From the NCBI GenBank assembly GCA_041395905.1, contig JAWKZP010000005.1:186001-250000 (forward strand): a DNA stretch of 64,000 nucleotides, in the 5' to 3' direction. Position 1 is the first letter of the stretch, and every line of letters begins with the position of its first letter. The notes under the pieces are model-generated. The model was not told where the DNA came from. It did not search any database and was given only the letters and a program-made list of their open reading frames with translations. Positions 1 to 8,494 of the stretch are shown here, piece after piece. The position numbers were made by a program, and so were the translations under genes. This DNA is from UBA7803 sp041395905 (GTDB lineage: Bacteria > Pseudomonadota > Gammaproteobacteria > Pseudomonadales > Azotimanducaceae).

Positions 1-736
1 GCAGCACGGTCAGCGTGCCGAGGAGCAGGCCGTGGAGCCAGCGGGCAACGCGGGTCAGGGCGGCGCTGCCGGGATCCGTGGCGATGAACGCGCTGCAGAA
101 CATGAGCTGACCCATGAGCAGGTGGGTCATGCCATCCGGTGGCCGCCAGCCGTCGGGGTGATCGGCCAAGCCGGTATTGAGGTTCTGCAGCGTGGCGGTG
201 ACCATGACTCCGATCACGATGCCGAGCGGCACTCGAATGGACGCCGCACCCACCCAGACCAAGCACGCGCCGCCGACGGCGCAGGCGAGCCACGACGCGC
301 TGCCGAGTCCGGCCGAGGCGGCCACCTCGGGGTAGCCGAACTGCAGGAACAGCGCGCCGAGTAGGGCGGGATTCACCGGTGACCTGCCGGCCCCGCCGAA
401 GACGTGGTGACCGATGACCATGCCGAACGACATCGCCACAGCCACGAGCGGCAGCGGCACGTCCACCGGCACGAGCAGCGCCAGCAGCCAGCCCTGCACC
501 AGCCAGGCGATGTCCATGGGTCGCTGGCGCAGGCGGCTGAACCACAGCTCCCAGGCGGCACCGGTCAGCCAGACCGCCATGAGGCGCAGGCCGAACGGCC
601 CCAGGGCTTCGGGCTGCAGCCACAGCCCTGCGCCGGCGGCCGGCAGCGAGGCGATGAGAAACCACAGCTGCAGGCGTTCGGAATTGCGCGCAGCGCGCAC
701 GTGGGGCGCAGTCCGGGTGACGGAGGCCAGGCTCAT
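1..736 (-). CDS. nqrB: NqrB/RnfD-family membrane subunit (partial)
   Basis: The gene starts at 736 and runs off the left edge, so about 245 N-terminal residues are visible. It is a hydrophobic multi-span protein. Family signatures are GHHVFGGAGRSPVNPALLG (about residues 113-131) and FIATDPGSAALTR near the right end of the visible part. In NqrB/RnfD proteins this subunit carries a covalent FMN on the Thr of an SGAT motif between those two signatures; here the segment is absent and FLQFGYPEVAAS joins almost directly to the next membrane span. The N-terminus is also shorter than in typical NqrB. Its ATG overlaps the nqrA stop (ATGA), so the two are probably translationally coupled. It may be a diverged NqrB-like protein and not a subunit of a classical sodium pump. 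Confidence 0.75.
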   Translation of the reverse strand, partial: MSLASVTRTAPHVRAARNSERLQLWFLIASLPAAGAGLWLQPEALGPFGLRLMAVWLTGAAWELWFSRLRQRPMDIAWLVQGWLLALLVPVDVPLPLVAVAMSFGMVIGHHVFGGAGRSPVNPALLGALFLQFGYPEVAASAGLGSASWLACAVGGACLVWVGAASIRVPLGIVIGVMVTATLQNLNTGLADHPDGWRPPDGMTHLLMGQLMFCSAFIATDPGSAALTRVARWLHGLLLGTLTVL

Positions 737-2118
737 CCGTTGCGCTCCAGCTGCCGCTGCACATCGTCCAGCGCGGTGCCGTAGTTGAACTTGCCCGGGC
801 ACACATAGCTGCACAGCGCGAGATCTTCGGCATCGAGCGCAAGGCAGCCGAGATCCTGTGCGGTGTCGGCGTCGCCCGTTATGAGCGCGCGCAGCAGTGC
901 TGCGGGCGGCGATCGCAGCGGCCAGATGGCGTCGAAGGCTTCCACCGGCAGCATGCCGCCCGGGGTGCCGTGCAGCGCTGTGGTGAGCCGGGGCCAGGAC
1001 GCCGGGCGCCGCCGCAGGTCGCTCAGAAGTCCGCGCGCGAGCGCGCGGCCGCGCGTTGCGAACGTCACCCGGGTCTGATCGGGCGCCGGTGGTTGACTCA
1101 GCGCGGTCACCTGCAGGTGATAGCGTCCCAGAAAGCGGCTGCCCGGGTGGCTGGCGCGCCCGTCGAGCAGCGAGCCCGAGATCAGCCGCGAGTCGGGCGC
1201 CAGCTGGTCGCCGAGCAGCACGCGCAGATCGGCGCCATGGCGGGTTCGCAGCGCCCTGGGCGGACGTGGTCCCGGTGCGGCGACGCTGACGATCCGGCCG
1301 AGGTCCAGCCTGCCCGTGCGATACAGCTGCCCTATGGCCAGCACGTCCTGATAACCCAGGTGCCATATGTCGGCATTCAGCGATGCCTCGACGCCCAGAT
1401 GGTGGAGGTGCGTCCCGACCAGGCCCGCGGGATGGGGACCGCTGAAACTCACGTGCTCGAGACACGGTATGGGCGGCGGCGGCAATGCGAACGCCGGCGT
1501 CGTGCACAGATGGATGATCTGCGGCTGCAACGTCGCAAGGCAGCGCAATCCGGCTGCGAAGTCATCGGGGCGCGCGGCGATGATCGGGTCGGGATCGAGG
1601 GCGAACGGCCGGGTGTCCGTGGCGGTGACGAACAGGCGTCGCGGGACCGCGTCGGGGAGCGGCACACGACCAAACGGGCGTGTACGCAGGCTGAGCCACA
1701 GGCCGCTCGCCAGCAGCGCGGCGCGGATCTGCGCCGGATCGGCGCGCTCCAGGCCGCCCTCGGTGATCTGTGGCTGTTCGAGATGCTCCGGCTCGTCCAG
1801 CTCGATGCTGATGGTATCCAGGCTGCGTTTTGCGCCCCGCTGCACAGTGACGATGCGTCCGCTGCCTGGTGCCGGTACGCACAGATCCGGGGCGCGGCGA
1901 TGCCTGAAGAGCGGCTGCCCGGCGCGGACGCGATCCCCCACGTTGACGCACAGCGAGGGTTTCATCTCGACGTAGTCGAGGCCGCTGATGCCGATGAGCG
2001 TGCAGCCGGGGGCGTTTTCGATCAGCAGCGGCTCAGCTTCCCGCTCGCGATACGAAGCGGGCTTCGGTCCCGTGAGATCGAGCCCCCGCCTCAGTCGGAT
2101 GTGCCTGCTTGCCGCCAT
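733..2118 (-). CDS. nqrA: Na+-translocating NADH:quinone reductase subunit A-like protein
   Basis: A 461-residue protein close to the normal NqrA length. NqrA is the peripheral cytoplasmic subunit of Na+-NQR, implicated in quinone binding. The N-terminus has the RRGLDL opening, the middle has LRTRPFGRVP followed by FVTATDTRPFA, and the C-terminus has LGCLALDAEDLALCSYVCPGK, all positions typical of the family. An AGGA ribosome site lies about 10 nt before the ATG. The stop overlaps the nqrB start by the ATGA arrangement, as in nqr operons. It is divergent from the decahaem cytochrome gene, with only 90 nt between the two starts. Family assignment is strong; whether it works in a sodium pump is uncertain because the partner NqrB looks altered. 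Confidence 0.85.
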   Translation of the reverse strand: MAASRHIRLRRGLDLTGPKPASYREREAEPLLIENAPGCTLIGISGLDYVEMKPSLCVNVGDRVRAGQPLFRHRRAPDLCVPAPGSGRIVTVQRGAKRSLDTISIELDEPEHLEQPQITEGGLERADPAQIRAALLASGLWLSLRTRPFGRVPLPDAVPRRLFVTATDTRPFALDPDPIIAARPDDFAAGLRCLATLQPQIIHLCTTPAFALPPPPIPCLEHVSFSGPHPAGLVGTHLHHLGVEASLNADIWHLGYQDVLAIGQLYRTGRLDLGRIVSVAAPGPRPPRALRTRHGADLRVLLGDQLAPDSRLISGSLLDGRASHPGSRFLGRYHLQVTALSQPPAPDQTRVTFATRGRALARGLLSDLRRRPASWPRLTTALHGTPGGMLPVEAFDAIWPLRSPPAALLRALITGDADTAQDLGCLALDAEDLALCSYVCPGKFNYGTALDDVQRQLERNG

Positions 2119-2208
2119 GCATCGTCGATCCTGACAGGCCGTCTCCCGCGTTGCTTTACGTAGAACTCACTATGGAGCCGCCGCACGCCGGGCGATCATA
2201 GTTGGGCC

Positions 2209-3075
2209 ATGACGAGCATGCTGATACCGCCGTGGTGGCGTTGCACCGCCCTGTCTGCGCTGATCGCGGGCTGCCTGTGGCTGATCGTAACACCGGTACG
2301 AGCCGAAACCGCGTGCGTTGGCTGCCATCCCTCGGTTGCACCCGCGCCCCAGCATGCCCGGGTTGGCTGCACCTCGTGCCATCAGAATGCCGCTGGACAC
2401 CCCGGCGCCGCGCCCGATGGCGGGTCCATTCTCGCATTCGCGGGGGAGCCTGCGGCGCGGCGCGGCGCGGCCTGCAGCGCCTGCCACGAGACGGTGCTTG
2501 CTGCCCCGGGATCGAGCGCGCACGAACGCGCGGGCGTCGCCTGTAACGACTGTCACCAGATGCATGTCCCCGTCGTGAGCGACCCGGCCGCGGCCGCTGC
2601 TCAGGGCGTGCGCACGACAGCACGGGAGGCCGCGATCACGGTCTGCGCCGGCTGCCACGAGGACGTGCTGGCGCAGTTCGCCTACAACGAACGCCACCGG
2701 CTCGATACCGGTGCCGTGACCTGCACTTCCTGCCACGATCCTCACGGCGAACCGGCGCGTTCGCTGCTGGGTGCGGCGGCCGATCAGGTCTGCGAGCGCT
2801 GTCATGTCGACGCCGGCGGGCCGTTCGTGTTCGAGCACGGCGCTTCCCGAGCGGAAGGCTGCGGCGCCTGCCACGAGCCGCACGGCTCGCCGAACCGGCA
2901 CCTGCTCACGCATCAGCGGGAAGGGGAGCTGTGCTACAGCTGCCACGCCGTGGTGCCGCAGTTTCACGTCGGCTTCGGGCCCGGCGGACCACCGCGGTTC
3001 ACCGAGGATACGGTCTGCACGAATTGCCACACGGCGATCCACGGTTCGAACTTCGACCGGAATCTGCTGCGATGA
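2209..3075 (+). CDS. mtrA: Periplasmic decahaem c-type cytochrome, MtrA/DmsE/PioA family
   Basis: This 288-residue protein has a signal peptide (cleavage likely after the VRA at residues 30-32) and ten CxxCH haem-binding motifs, beginning near residues 36, 54, 89, 112, 146, 172, 195, 218, 242 and 270. At least ten further histidines lie between them and can serve as distal ligands. The last motif is followed by TAIHGSN, a C-terminal signature of MtrA/DmsE cytochromes. These proteins sit inside an outer-membrane barrel and carry electrons across the outer membrane, outward in metal reduction or inward in Fe(II) oxidation. The next gene encodes such a barrel and overlaps by ATGA. No extracellular MtrC/OmcA-like cytochrome gene is present. 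Direction of electron flow cannot be told from sequence. Confidence 0.9.
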   Translation: MTSMLIPPWWRCTALSALIAGCLWLIVTPVRAETACVGCHPSVAPAPQHARVGCTSCHQNAAGHPGAAPDGGSILAFAGEPAARRGAACSACHETVLAAPGSSAHERAGVACNDCHQMHVPVVSDPAAAAAQGVRTTAREAAITVCAGCHEDVLAQFAYNERHRLDTGAVTCTSCHDPHGEPARSLLGAAADQVCERCHVDAGGPFVFEHGASRAEGCGACHEPHGSPNRHLLTHQREGELCYSCHAVVPQFHVGFGPGGPPRFTEDTVCTNCHTAIHGSNFDRNLLR

Positions 3076-4979
3076 CCGGTGGTATAGGCCCCCGTACGAT
3101 CGACCTGCTGCTGCGCCGAGGCGCGTTGATTCTGTGGCTGTTCGGACCGCTCGCGCATGCCGTTGAAGCCGCGCCGAGTTCGGAAAGCGGCGCGCAGCCG
3201 CCGGATCTGGAGATGGCCGGATCCCTGGGCTGGCGCTGGACCTCAGTGGCCGGCGATCGCACCAAGTATCGCCAGCACGTCAATCTGGATGAAGGCATCT
3301 GGCTTCGCGACGCCTACGCCCGCTGGCAATCGGTCGGTCGCGGCGACGGCTTCAGCCCGGATCGGATCGAGCTGCGCCTCAACGATCTCGGCGGCGAACC
3401 CTACGGATCCGTGTCTGTTCGCGCCGAACGCAGCGACAGCTACCGGCTGAGCTACGATCGCCAGATCTCGGAGTACTTCTACGACGATCTGCTGGTGCTG
3501 CCGGAAGCGGCGGATCCGGAGGCATCCACGGGCGGCGATTTCAGGCGCTTCGACTTCGAGCGCGTGCGCGACCGGGCGCGCCTCGATCTGGACATCAGTC
3601 CCCGCGCGCGCGCTCACCTGGGCTTCGAGCGCTACGAGAAGCGCGGAGACGGGACCACCGTGATGGACATCGAGCGCGAGGAATACGAGCTCAACCGCCC
3701 CATCGACGAAACGATGAAAGCCTACGAAGGCGGGCTCGGTTACGACTGGGACCGCGTCAGTCTGGCCATCAGCGAGCGCTATCGGACCTTCGATTTCGCC
3801 TCCAGCATGTGGTTGCCCGAGTTCTCTGCAGGCTCGGACCCCGCCGCCGGTTCGCAGCTCGACTACTTTGTGCTCGACCAGCCGTACCAGTTTTCCAGCT
3901 GGGAGCACTCGCTGAAGCTTCAGGCGCGTCCCAGCGACCGGCTGGCTCTGGGCTTCAACGTGATTCTCGGCACGCTGGACATGGACCTGCAGGCCGCGGA
4001 GAGTTCCGCTGGTCTCGATTTCACCGGCGCACCGTTCACTCGGGCGCTGCGTGGGGGTGGCAACATCGATCAGGATCGCACCCTGCACGAAGGCAGCGCC
4101 CGCTTCGCGGTCACGGATCGTGTGGCCGTGTTCGCCAGGCTGCGGAGCGCCAAGCTCGAGCAGCATGGTCGGTCCACCTTCGAGGACACGGCGACGGGCC
4201 GCTGGGACATCGACAATCACCTCCTCGAGGGCGGGGCCGAGCTGGTGCTCGCGCGTCCGCTCGTGGTGACACTGGGGTTGAGTCGCGAGCAACGGGACGT
4301 GCAGGCGCTGCAGCGTGACTCGGTGGTCGTGGATGCAACCGATCAGACCACCGAGGCGGACGGCTACTTCGTTCGCGTTTCCTACCGGCCGGTGCGGCGC
4401 CTCGATCTGTTCCTCGCCTACGAAGATCACGCCGTAGACGATCCGTTCTCGCTGGCATCCGCTACCGACTCCCGGCGCGTGCGCCTGCGCGGCAAGTACC
4501 GGTGGGACAACGGGGTGTCCATCAGCACCAGCTACCGGCGCTCGGATCGCAACAACCACCACTCGGAGTGGTCCGCGGATTCTGAGCAGCTTGAGGTGCG
4601 TTTCGGCTACGACCGCGATCGGCTGAAGCTGTCTCTGGGGTACACAGACATCGAGCTGTCACGCAGCGTGGATCAGCTGGTGGTCGCGGGCTCCCGAAGC
4701 CAGCCGTTCCCCATCCGCTACGGCGCTGACGCGAGGTTCTACGACGCGACGGCAGAGTTCCGCGTCGGGGATCGGCTCACGCTGGGGGGCGGCTATCGGG
4801 ACTACGACAACGCCCGCAGCTTCGAGGTGTCGAGAGACGATCTGCGTCTGTATCTCAAAGGTACCCTCCCTGCCGGTTACACCTGGGGCCTGGAGTATCG
4901 CAATACGGACTTCGCCGAGGGTGGCCTCGAAGCGTTCGATAGCGACGTCGTCGAGGTGTATGTTGGGGCCCGCTGGTGA
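3072..4979 (+). CDS. mtrB: Outer-membrane beta-barrel of a porin-cytochrome conduit, MtrB/PioB family
   Basis: The chosen ATG at 3072 overlaps the mtrA stop and gives 635 residues with a signal peptide (hydrophobic LLLRRGALILWLFGPLAHA, cleavage near residue 30). The remainder is rich in alternating polar and aromatic strands and ends in ARW, a terminal aromatic typical of outer-membrane barrels. An early segment VNLDEGIWLRDAYARW resembles the start of MtrB/PioB family proteins. No cysteine occurs anywhere in the protein, so the N-terminal CxxC known from Shewanella MtrB is missing; the PioB type is closer in this respect. Co-location with a decahaem cytochrome supports the role of a sheath that inserts MtrA in the outer membrane. 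An in-frame upstream extension inside mtrA is not credible. Confidence 0.85.
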   Translation: MTGGIGPRTIDLLLRRGALILWLFGPLAHAVEAAPSSESGAQPPDLEMAGSLGWRWTSVAGDRTKYRQHVNLDEGIWLRDAYARWQSVGRGDGFSPDRIELRLNDLGGEPYGSVSVRAERSDSYRLSYDRQISEYFYDDLLVLPEAADPEASTGGDFRRFDFERVRDRARLDLDISPRARAHLGFERYEKRGDGTTVMDIEREEYELNRPIDETMKAYEGGLGYDWDRVSLAISERYRTFDFASSMWLPEFSAGSDPAAGSQLDYFVLDQPYQFSSWEHSLKLQARPSDRLALGFNVILGTLDMDLQAAESSAGLDFTGAPFTRALRGGGNIDQDRTLHEGSARFAVTDRVAVFARLRSAKLEQHGRSTFEDTATGRWDIDNHLLEGGAELVLARPLVVTLGLSREQRDVQALQRDSVVVDATDQTTEADGYFVRVSYRPVRRLDLFLAYEDHAVDDPFSLASATDSRRVRLRGKYRWDNGVSISTSYRRSDRNNHHSEWSADSEQLEVRFGYDRDRLKLSLGYTDIELSRSVDQLVVAGSRSQPFPIRYGADARFYDATAEFRVGDRLTLGGGYRDYDNARSFEVSRDDLRLYLKGTLPAGYTWGLEYRNTDFAEGGLEAFDSDVVEVYVGARW

Positions 4980-5022
4980 GCCTTCTGGCATTGCTCGAAC
5001 TCGACGCTACTGAGGAACTGAG

Positions 5023-6018
5023 ATGAAACGGATCGCGATCAACGGCATGGGCCGCACGGGTAGGGTCATGCTGCGCCGCTGGCTGAGCGGGGCGGCCCCG
5101 GAGCTCGAGATCGTTGCGGTGAACGACCTGGCCGGCATCGACAACCTGGCGTACCTGCTGAGATACGATTCGGTGCACGGGCGTCTGCCCTGGCAGCTGG
5201 CAACCGACGGCGACCGGCTGCGCATCGGCGAGCGCAGCGTGCTCTGTCTGCAGCAGCCGGATCCCGCGCAGCTGCCCTGGCGCGCGCTCGACGTCGATGC
5301 CGTGATCGACTGCACCGGCCAGTTCACGCGGCGCGAGCATGCGGCCGAGCATCTGACGGCCGGCGCGCGCCGGGTGCTGATCGGGGCGCCGGCCGAAGAC
5401 GCCGACTTCACCGTGGTGCTGGGGGTCAACGAGGGCGACTTCGATCCGGGCCGACATCACGTGGTCTCGAACGCGTCCTGCACCACCAACTCGCTGCTGC
5501 CACCGCTCAAGGTGCTGGACCAGGCGTTCGGTCTCGAGGCGGTGACGGTCACCACGGTGCACGCCTATACGGCGTCGCAGAGCGTGGTGGACCGCGCAGC
5601 CGGCAAGATGCACCGCGGCCGGGCCGCGGCGACGTCGATGATCCCCACCACCACGGGCGCGGACAAGGCGGCCGTGGCGGTGATGCCGGAGCTTGCGGGT
5701 CGGATCAGCGCGCTGGCGATCCGCGTGCCGGTGCCCGACGGTTCCATCACGGACATCAATGCACTGGTTCGGAGTACACCCAAGGCAGCTGACGTCAACG
5801 CCGCGCTGCGTGCAGCGGCCGAAGGGCCGCTGGCAGGCATTCTCGGATACAGCGACGAAGAGCTGGTCTCGGTGGACATCCTGGGCGAGCCGTACTCCGG
5901 GATCGTGCATGCGCGAGCGACCCGGGTCAGCGGCTCGCTGGTCAAGATCTACGTCTGGTACGACAACGAGACGGGCTACGCCAGCCGCTGCCTCGACGTG
6001 GTCAGCCGCCTGTTCTGA
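5023..6018 (+). CDS. gap: Glyceraldehyde-3-phosphate dehydrogenase, type I
   Basis: This 331-residue enzyme oxidises glyceraldehyde 3-phosphate to 1,3-bisphosphoglycerate with NAD(P) in glycolysis or gluconeogenesis. The N-terminal nucleotide-binding turn is present but unusual, GMGRTGR where most family members have GFGRIGR. The active-site motif SNASCTTN places the catalytic Cys at residue 153, and the partner His is at 180 in TVHAYTASQ. The C-terminal motif reads YDNETGYA in place of the common NEWGYS. These deviations suggest a divergent subfamily; erythrose-4-phosphate dehydrogenase is less likely given the HAYTASQSVVD context. It starts 43 nt after mtrB with a GAGGA ribosome site and could be cotranscribed with it. 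Confidence 0.85.
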   Translation: MKRIAINGMGRTGRVMLRRWLSGAAPELEIVAVNDLAGIDNLAYLLRYDSVHGRLPWQLATDGDRLRIGERSVLCLQQPDPAQLPWRALDVDAVIDCTGQFTRREHAAEHLTAGARRVLIGAPAEDADFTVVLGVNEGDFDPGRHHVVSNASCTTNSLLPPLKVLDQAFGLEAVTVTTVHAYTASQSVVDRAAGKMHRGRAAATSMIPTTTGADKAAVAVMPELAGRISALAIRVPVPDGSITDINALVRSTPKAADVNAALRAAAEGPLAGILGYSDEELVSVDILGEPYSGIVHARATRVSGSLVKIYVWYDNETGYASRCLDVVSRLF

Positions 6019-6069
6019 GGTGCGCTGCAGGCGGCCGTCTGGGCGCCGCCGGCTCCGAAGGTGGCTGCG

Positions 6070-8490
6070 TCAGGCGTCGTTCCGCCATGGCCCCAGGCGA
6101 GCCTCCAGATCGAGCACGCGCCGCGTCGTTGCGAGCACGCTGTCAGGATTCAGGCTCAGCGAGTCGATGCCCAGGCGCACGAGGAACTCGGCCACCTCGG
6201 CGTAATCGGAGGGCGCCTGGCCGCAGATCCCGGAGTGGCGACCGTTGCGCCTGGCCCCCGTCACCGCGAGTTCCAGCATCTTCAGCACGCCGGGGTCGCG
6301 CTCGTCGAAGTCGAATGCAACGGTCTCGGAATCACGGTCCACGCCCAGGGTCAGCTGGGTGAGGTCATTGGAACCGATGGAGAAGCCGTCGAACAGCTTG
6401 GCGAACTCGTCGATCAGCAGGACGTTGTTGGGAATCTCGCACATCACGTAGACCTCGAGCCCGTCGATGCCCCGCTGCAGGCCGTGCGCGGCCATGCTGT
6501 CGAGCACGCGGCGGCCTTCGTCGAGGCGGCGGCAGAAAGGGATCATGAGCTTGACGTTGCTGAACCCCATGTCGCGCCGCACCCGCTGCATGGCCCGGCA
6601 TTCGAGCGCGAACCCGTCGGCGTAGGCCGGATGCGCATAGCGCGAAGCGCCCCGGAAGCCGAGCATCGGGTTCGGCTCCTCGGGCTCGAAGTCGACGCCG
6701 CCGAGCAGGCGCGCGTACTCGTTGGTCTTGAAGTCCGACATGCGCACGATCACCGGCTTCGGATGGAAAGCCGCGGCGATGGTCGCGACGCCTTCCGCCA
6801 GCGTCGCCACGAAGTATTCGGCCGGATCGGAGTGGTTGGCCGCGAGCCGCTCCAGCGCGCGCCGCTCTTCCGCCGATGAGATCCGGTCCGGATGCGCGGC
6901 CGCCATCGGGTGTGCCTTGACCGCGTCGGTGATGATGAACTCGAGTCGGGCCAGTCCGACGCCGTCGTTCGGCAGCGCGGCCGTACGGAACGCGATGTCC
7001 GGATTGCCCATGTTGATCATGATCCGGGTGCGTGGCCGCGGCAGCTTGCTCAGGTCGGTACGGTCGCGCTCGAAACGCAGCGCCCCCGAATACACGCGCC
7101 CGGTTTCGCCCTCGCAGCAGGCGACGGTGATCAGGTCCCCATCCTTGAGCACGTCGGTCGCGTCGCCGCAGCCCACCACCGCGGGAATGTCGAGCTCGCG
7201 GGCGACGATGGCCGCATGGCACGTGCGTCCGCCACGGTTGGTCACCAGTGCCGCCGCCTTGCGCATTACCGCGCCCCAATCCGGCGTGGTGGTCTCGGCC
7301 ACCAGCACCTCGCCATTCTGGAACGCCAGCAGATCGCGCACGGTGCGCACCACGCGCACGCGTGCGGACGCGACCTTCTGTCCGACGGCGCGACCACTGG
7401 TCAGCACGTCGCCGTGATCGAGCAGGCGGAAGTTTTCCAGCACGCTGGGCTGGCGTCGCGATGCCACGGTTTCCGGGCGTGCCTGCACGATGTACAACCG
7501 GCCGTCCTCGCCATCCTTCGCCCATTCGATATCCATGGGCATGTCGTGACCGGCGCGCTCCGAGTAGTGCTGCTCGATGCGCGCTGCCATTTCCGCCAGC
7601 TGAACCACCTCGGCGTCGGTAATCGCGAAGCGCTGGCGCTCGTCGGGCGCGGTCGGCAGGTTGTGCGTGGTGACGCCGCCCTTGCGCGTGGCGTACACCA
7701 TGCGCAGCTCCTTGTCGCCGAGCCGCCGTCTGATCACGTGGCGGTAGCCGAGCGCGAGCGTCGGTTTGTGGACGTAGAACTCATCCGGGTCGACGGCGCC
7801 CTGAACCACGTTCTCGCCGAGCCCGTAGGCCGCGGTTACCAGCACGACGTCGCGGAAGCCGCTCTCGGTATCCAGCGTGAACAGCACCCCGCTGGCTGCG
7901 AGGTCGGAGCGCACCATCTTCATCACGCCGATGGACAGCGCCACCTTGAGATGATCGAAGCCGTTGGTCATGCGGTACTGGACGGCCCGGTCAGTGAACA
8001 GGCTGGCGAAGCAACGCCGGCAGGCTTCGAGCAGCGCAACGCCGCCGCGCACGTTGAGGTAGCTCTCGTGCTGGCCGGCGAAGCTGGCCCCGGGCAGATC
8101 CTCGGCGGTGGCCGAGCTGCGCACGGCGACGGTGAGCTCGGCGCCGTACTCCCGCAGCAGCCGCTCCTGGGCGGCTTCGATCTGCTGCTGCAATTCCGCG
8201 GGCAGCGGCGCTTCGTAGATCAGCTCGCGACAGCGTGCGGCGACGCGCTGCAGCGTATCGGTGTCGCCGTCACGCAGCTCGCTCAGCAGTGCGGCCAGCG
8301 GCGCTTCGAGGGCGTTGCTCGCCAGCAGGTCCCGATAGGCGTCCACGGTGATGGCGTAGCCATTGGGAACGGGGACGTTGCGGGCCGCGAGGTTGCGGTA
8401 CATCTCGCCCAGGGACGCATTCTTGCCGCCGACCAGCGCCACGTCGGCGCTGCCGATCTCCTCGAACCAGCGGATGTATCCTGCGCTCAT
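6070..8490 (-). CDS. ppsA: Phosphoenolpyruvate synthase
   Basis: It converts pyruvate, ATP and water to phosphoenolpyruvate, AMP and phosphate for gluconeogenesis. The start at 8490 (MSAGYIRWFEEIG) gives 806 residues; an ATG five codons upstream at 8505 would overlap nhaD. The N-terminal ATP-grasp part has VGGKNASLGEM, the phosphohistidine domain has GGRTCHAAI near residue 418, and the C-terminal PEP/pyruvate barrel ends with SGICGQAPSDY near residue 755. Length fits the family. It follows nhaD by 4 nt in the same direction and converges with gap, so the two carbon genes meet tail to tail. Confidence 0.95.
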   Translation of the reverse strand: MSAGYIRWFEEIGSADVALVGGKNASLGEMYRNLAARNVPVPNGYAITVDAYRDLLASNALEAPLAALLSELRDGDTDTLQRVAARCRELIYEAPLPAELQQQIEAAQERLLREYGAELTVAVRSSATAEDLPGASFAGQHESYLNVRGGVALLEACRRCFASLFTDRAVQYRMTNGFDHLKVALSIGVMKMVRSDLAASGVLFTLDTESGFRDVVLVTAAYGLGENVVQGAVDPDEFYVHKPTLALGYRHVIRRRLGDKELRMVYATRKGGVTTHNLPTAPDERQRFAITDAEVVQLAEMAARIEQHYSERAGHDMPMDIEWAKDGEDGRLYIVQARPETVASRRQPSVLENFRLLDHGDVLTSGRAVGQKVASARVRVVRTVRDLLAFQNGEVLVAETTTPDWGAVMRKAAALVTNRGGRTCHAAIVARELDIPAVVGCGDATDVLKDGDLITVACCEGETGRVYSGALRFERDRTDLSKLPRPRTRIMINMGNPDIAFRTAALPNDGVGLARLEFIITDAVKAHPMAAAHPDRISSAEERRALERLAANHSDPAEYFVATLAEGVATIAAAFHPKPVIVRMSDFKTNEYARLLGGVDFEPEEPNPMLGFRGASRYAHPAYADGFALECRAMQRVRRDMGFSNVKLMIPFCRRLDEGRRVLDSMAAHGLQRGIDGLEVYVMCEIPNNVLLIDEFAKLFDGFSIGSNDLTQLTLGVDRDSETVAFDFDERDPGVLKMLELAVTGARRNGRHSGICGQAPSDYAEVAEFLVRLGIDSLSLNPDSVLATTRRVLDLEARLGPWRNDA

Positions 8491-8494
8491 CGCC

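Noticed and set aside
733..2118. RnfC instead of NqrA
   Set aside because: The protein lacks the CxxCxxCxxxC ferredoxin-type cluster motifs of RnfC and matches NqrA along its length.
970..2163. Long plus-strand open frame opposite nqrA
   Set aside because: Antisense to a gene with clear family motifs; the product is arginine-rich and has no recognisable domain, as expected of shadow frames in GC-rich DNA.
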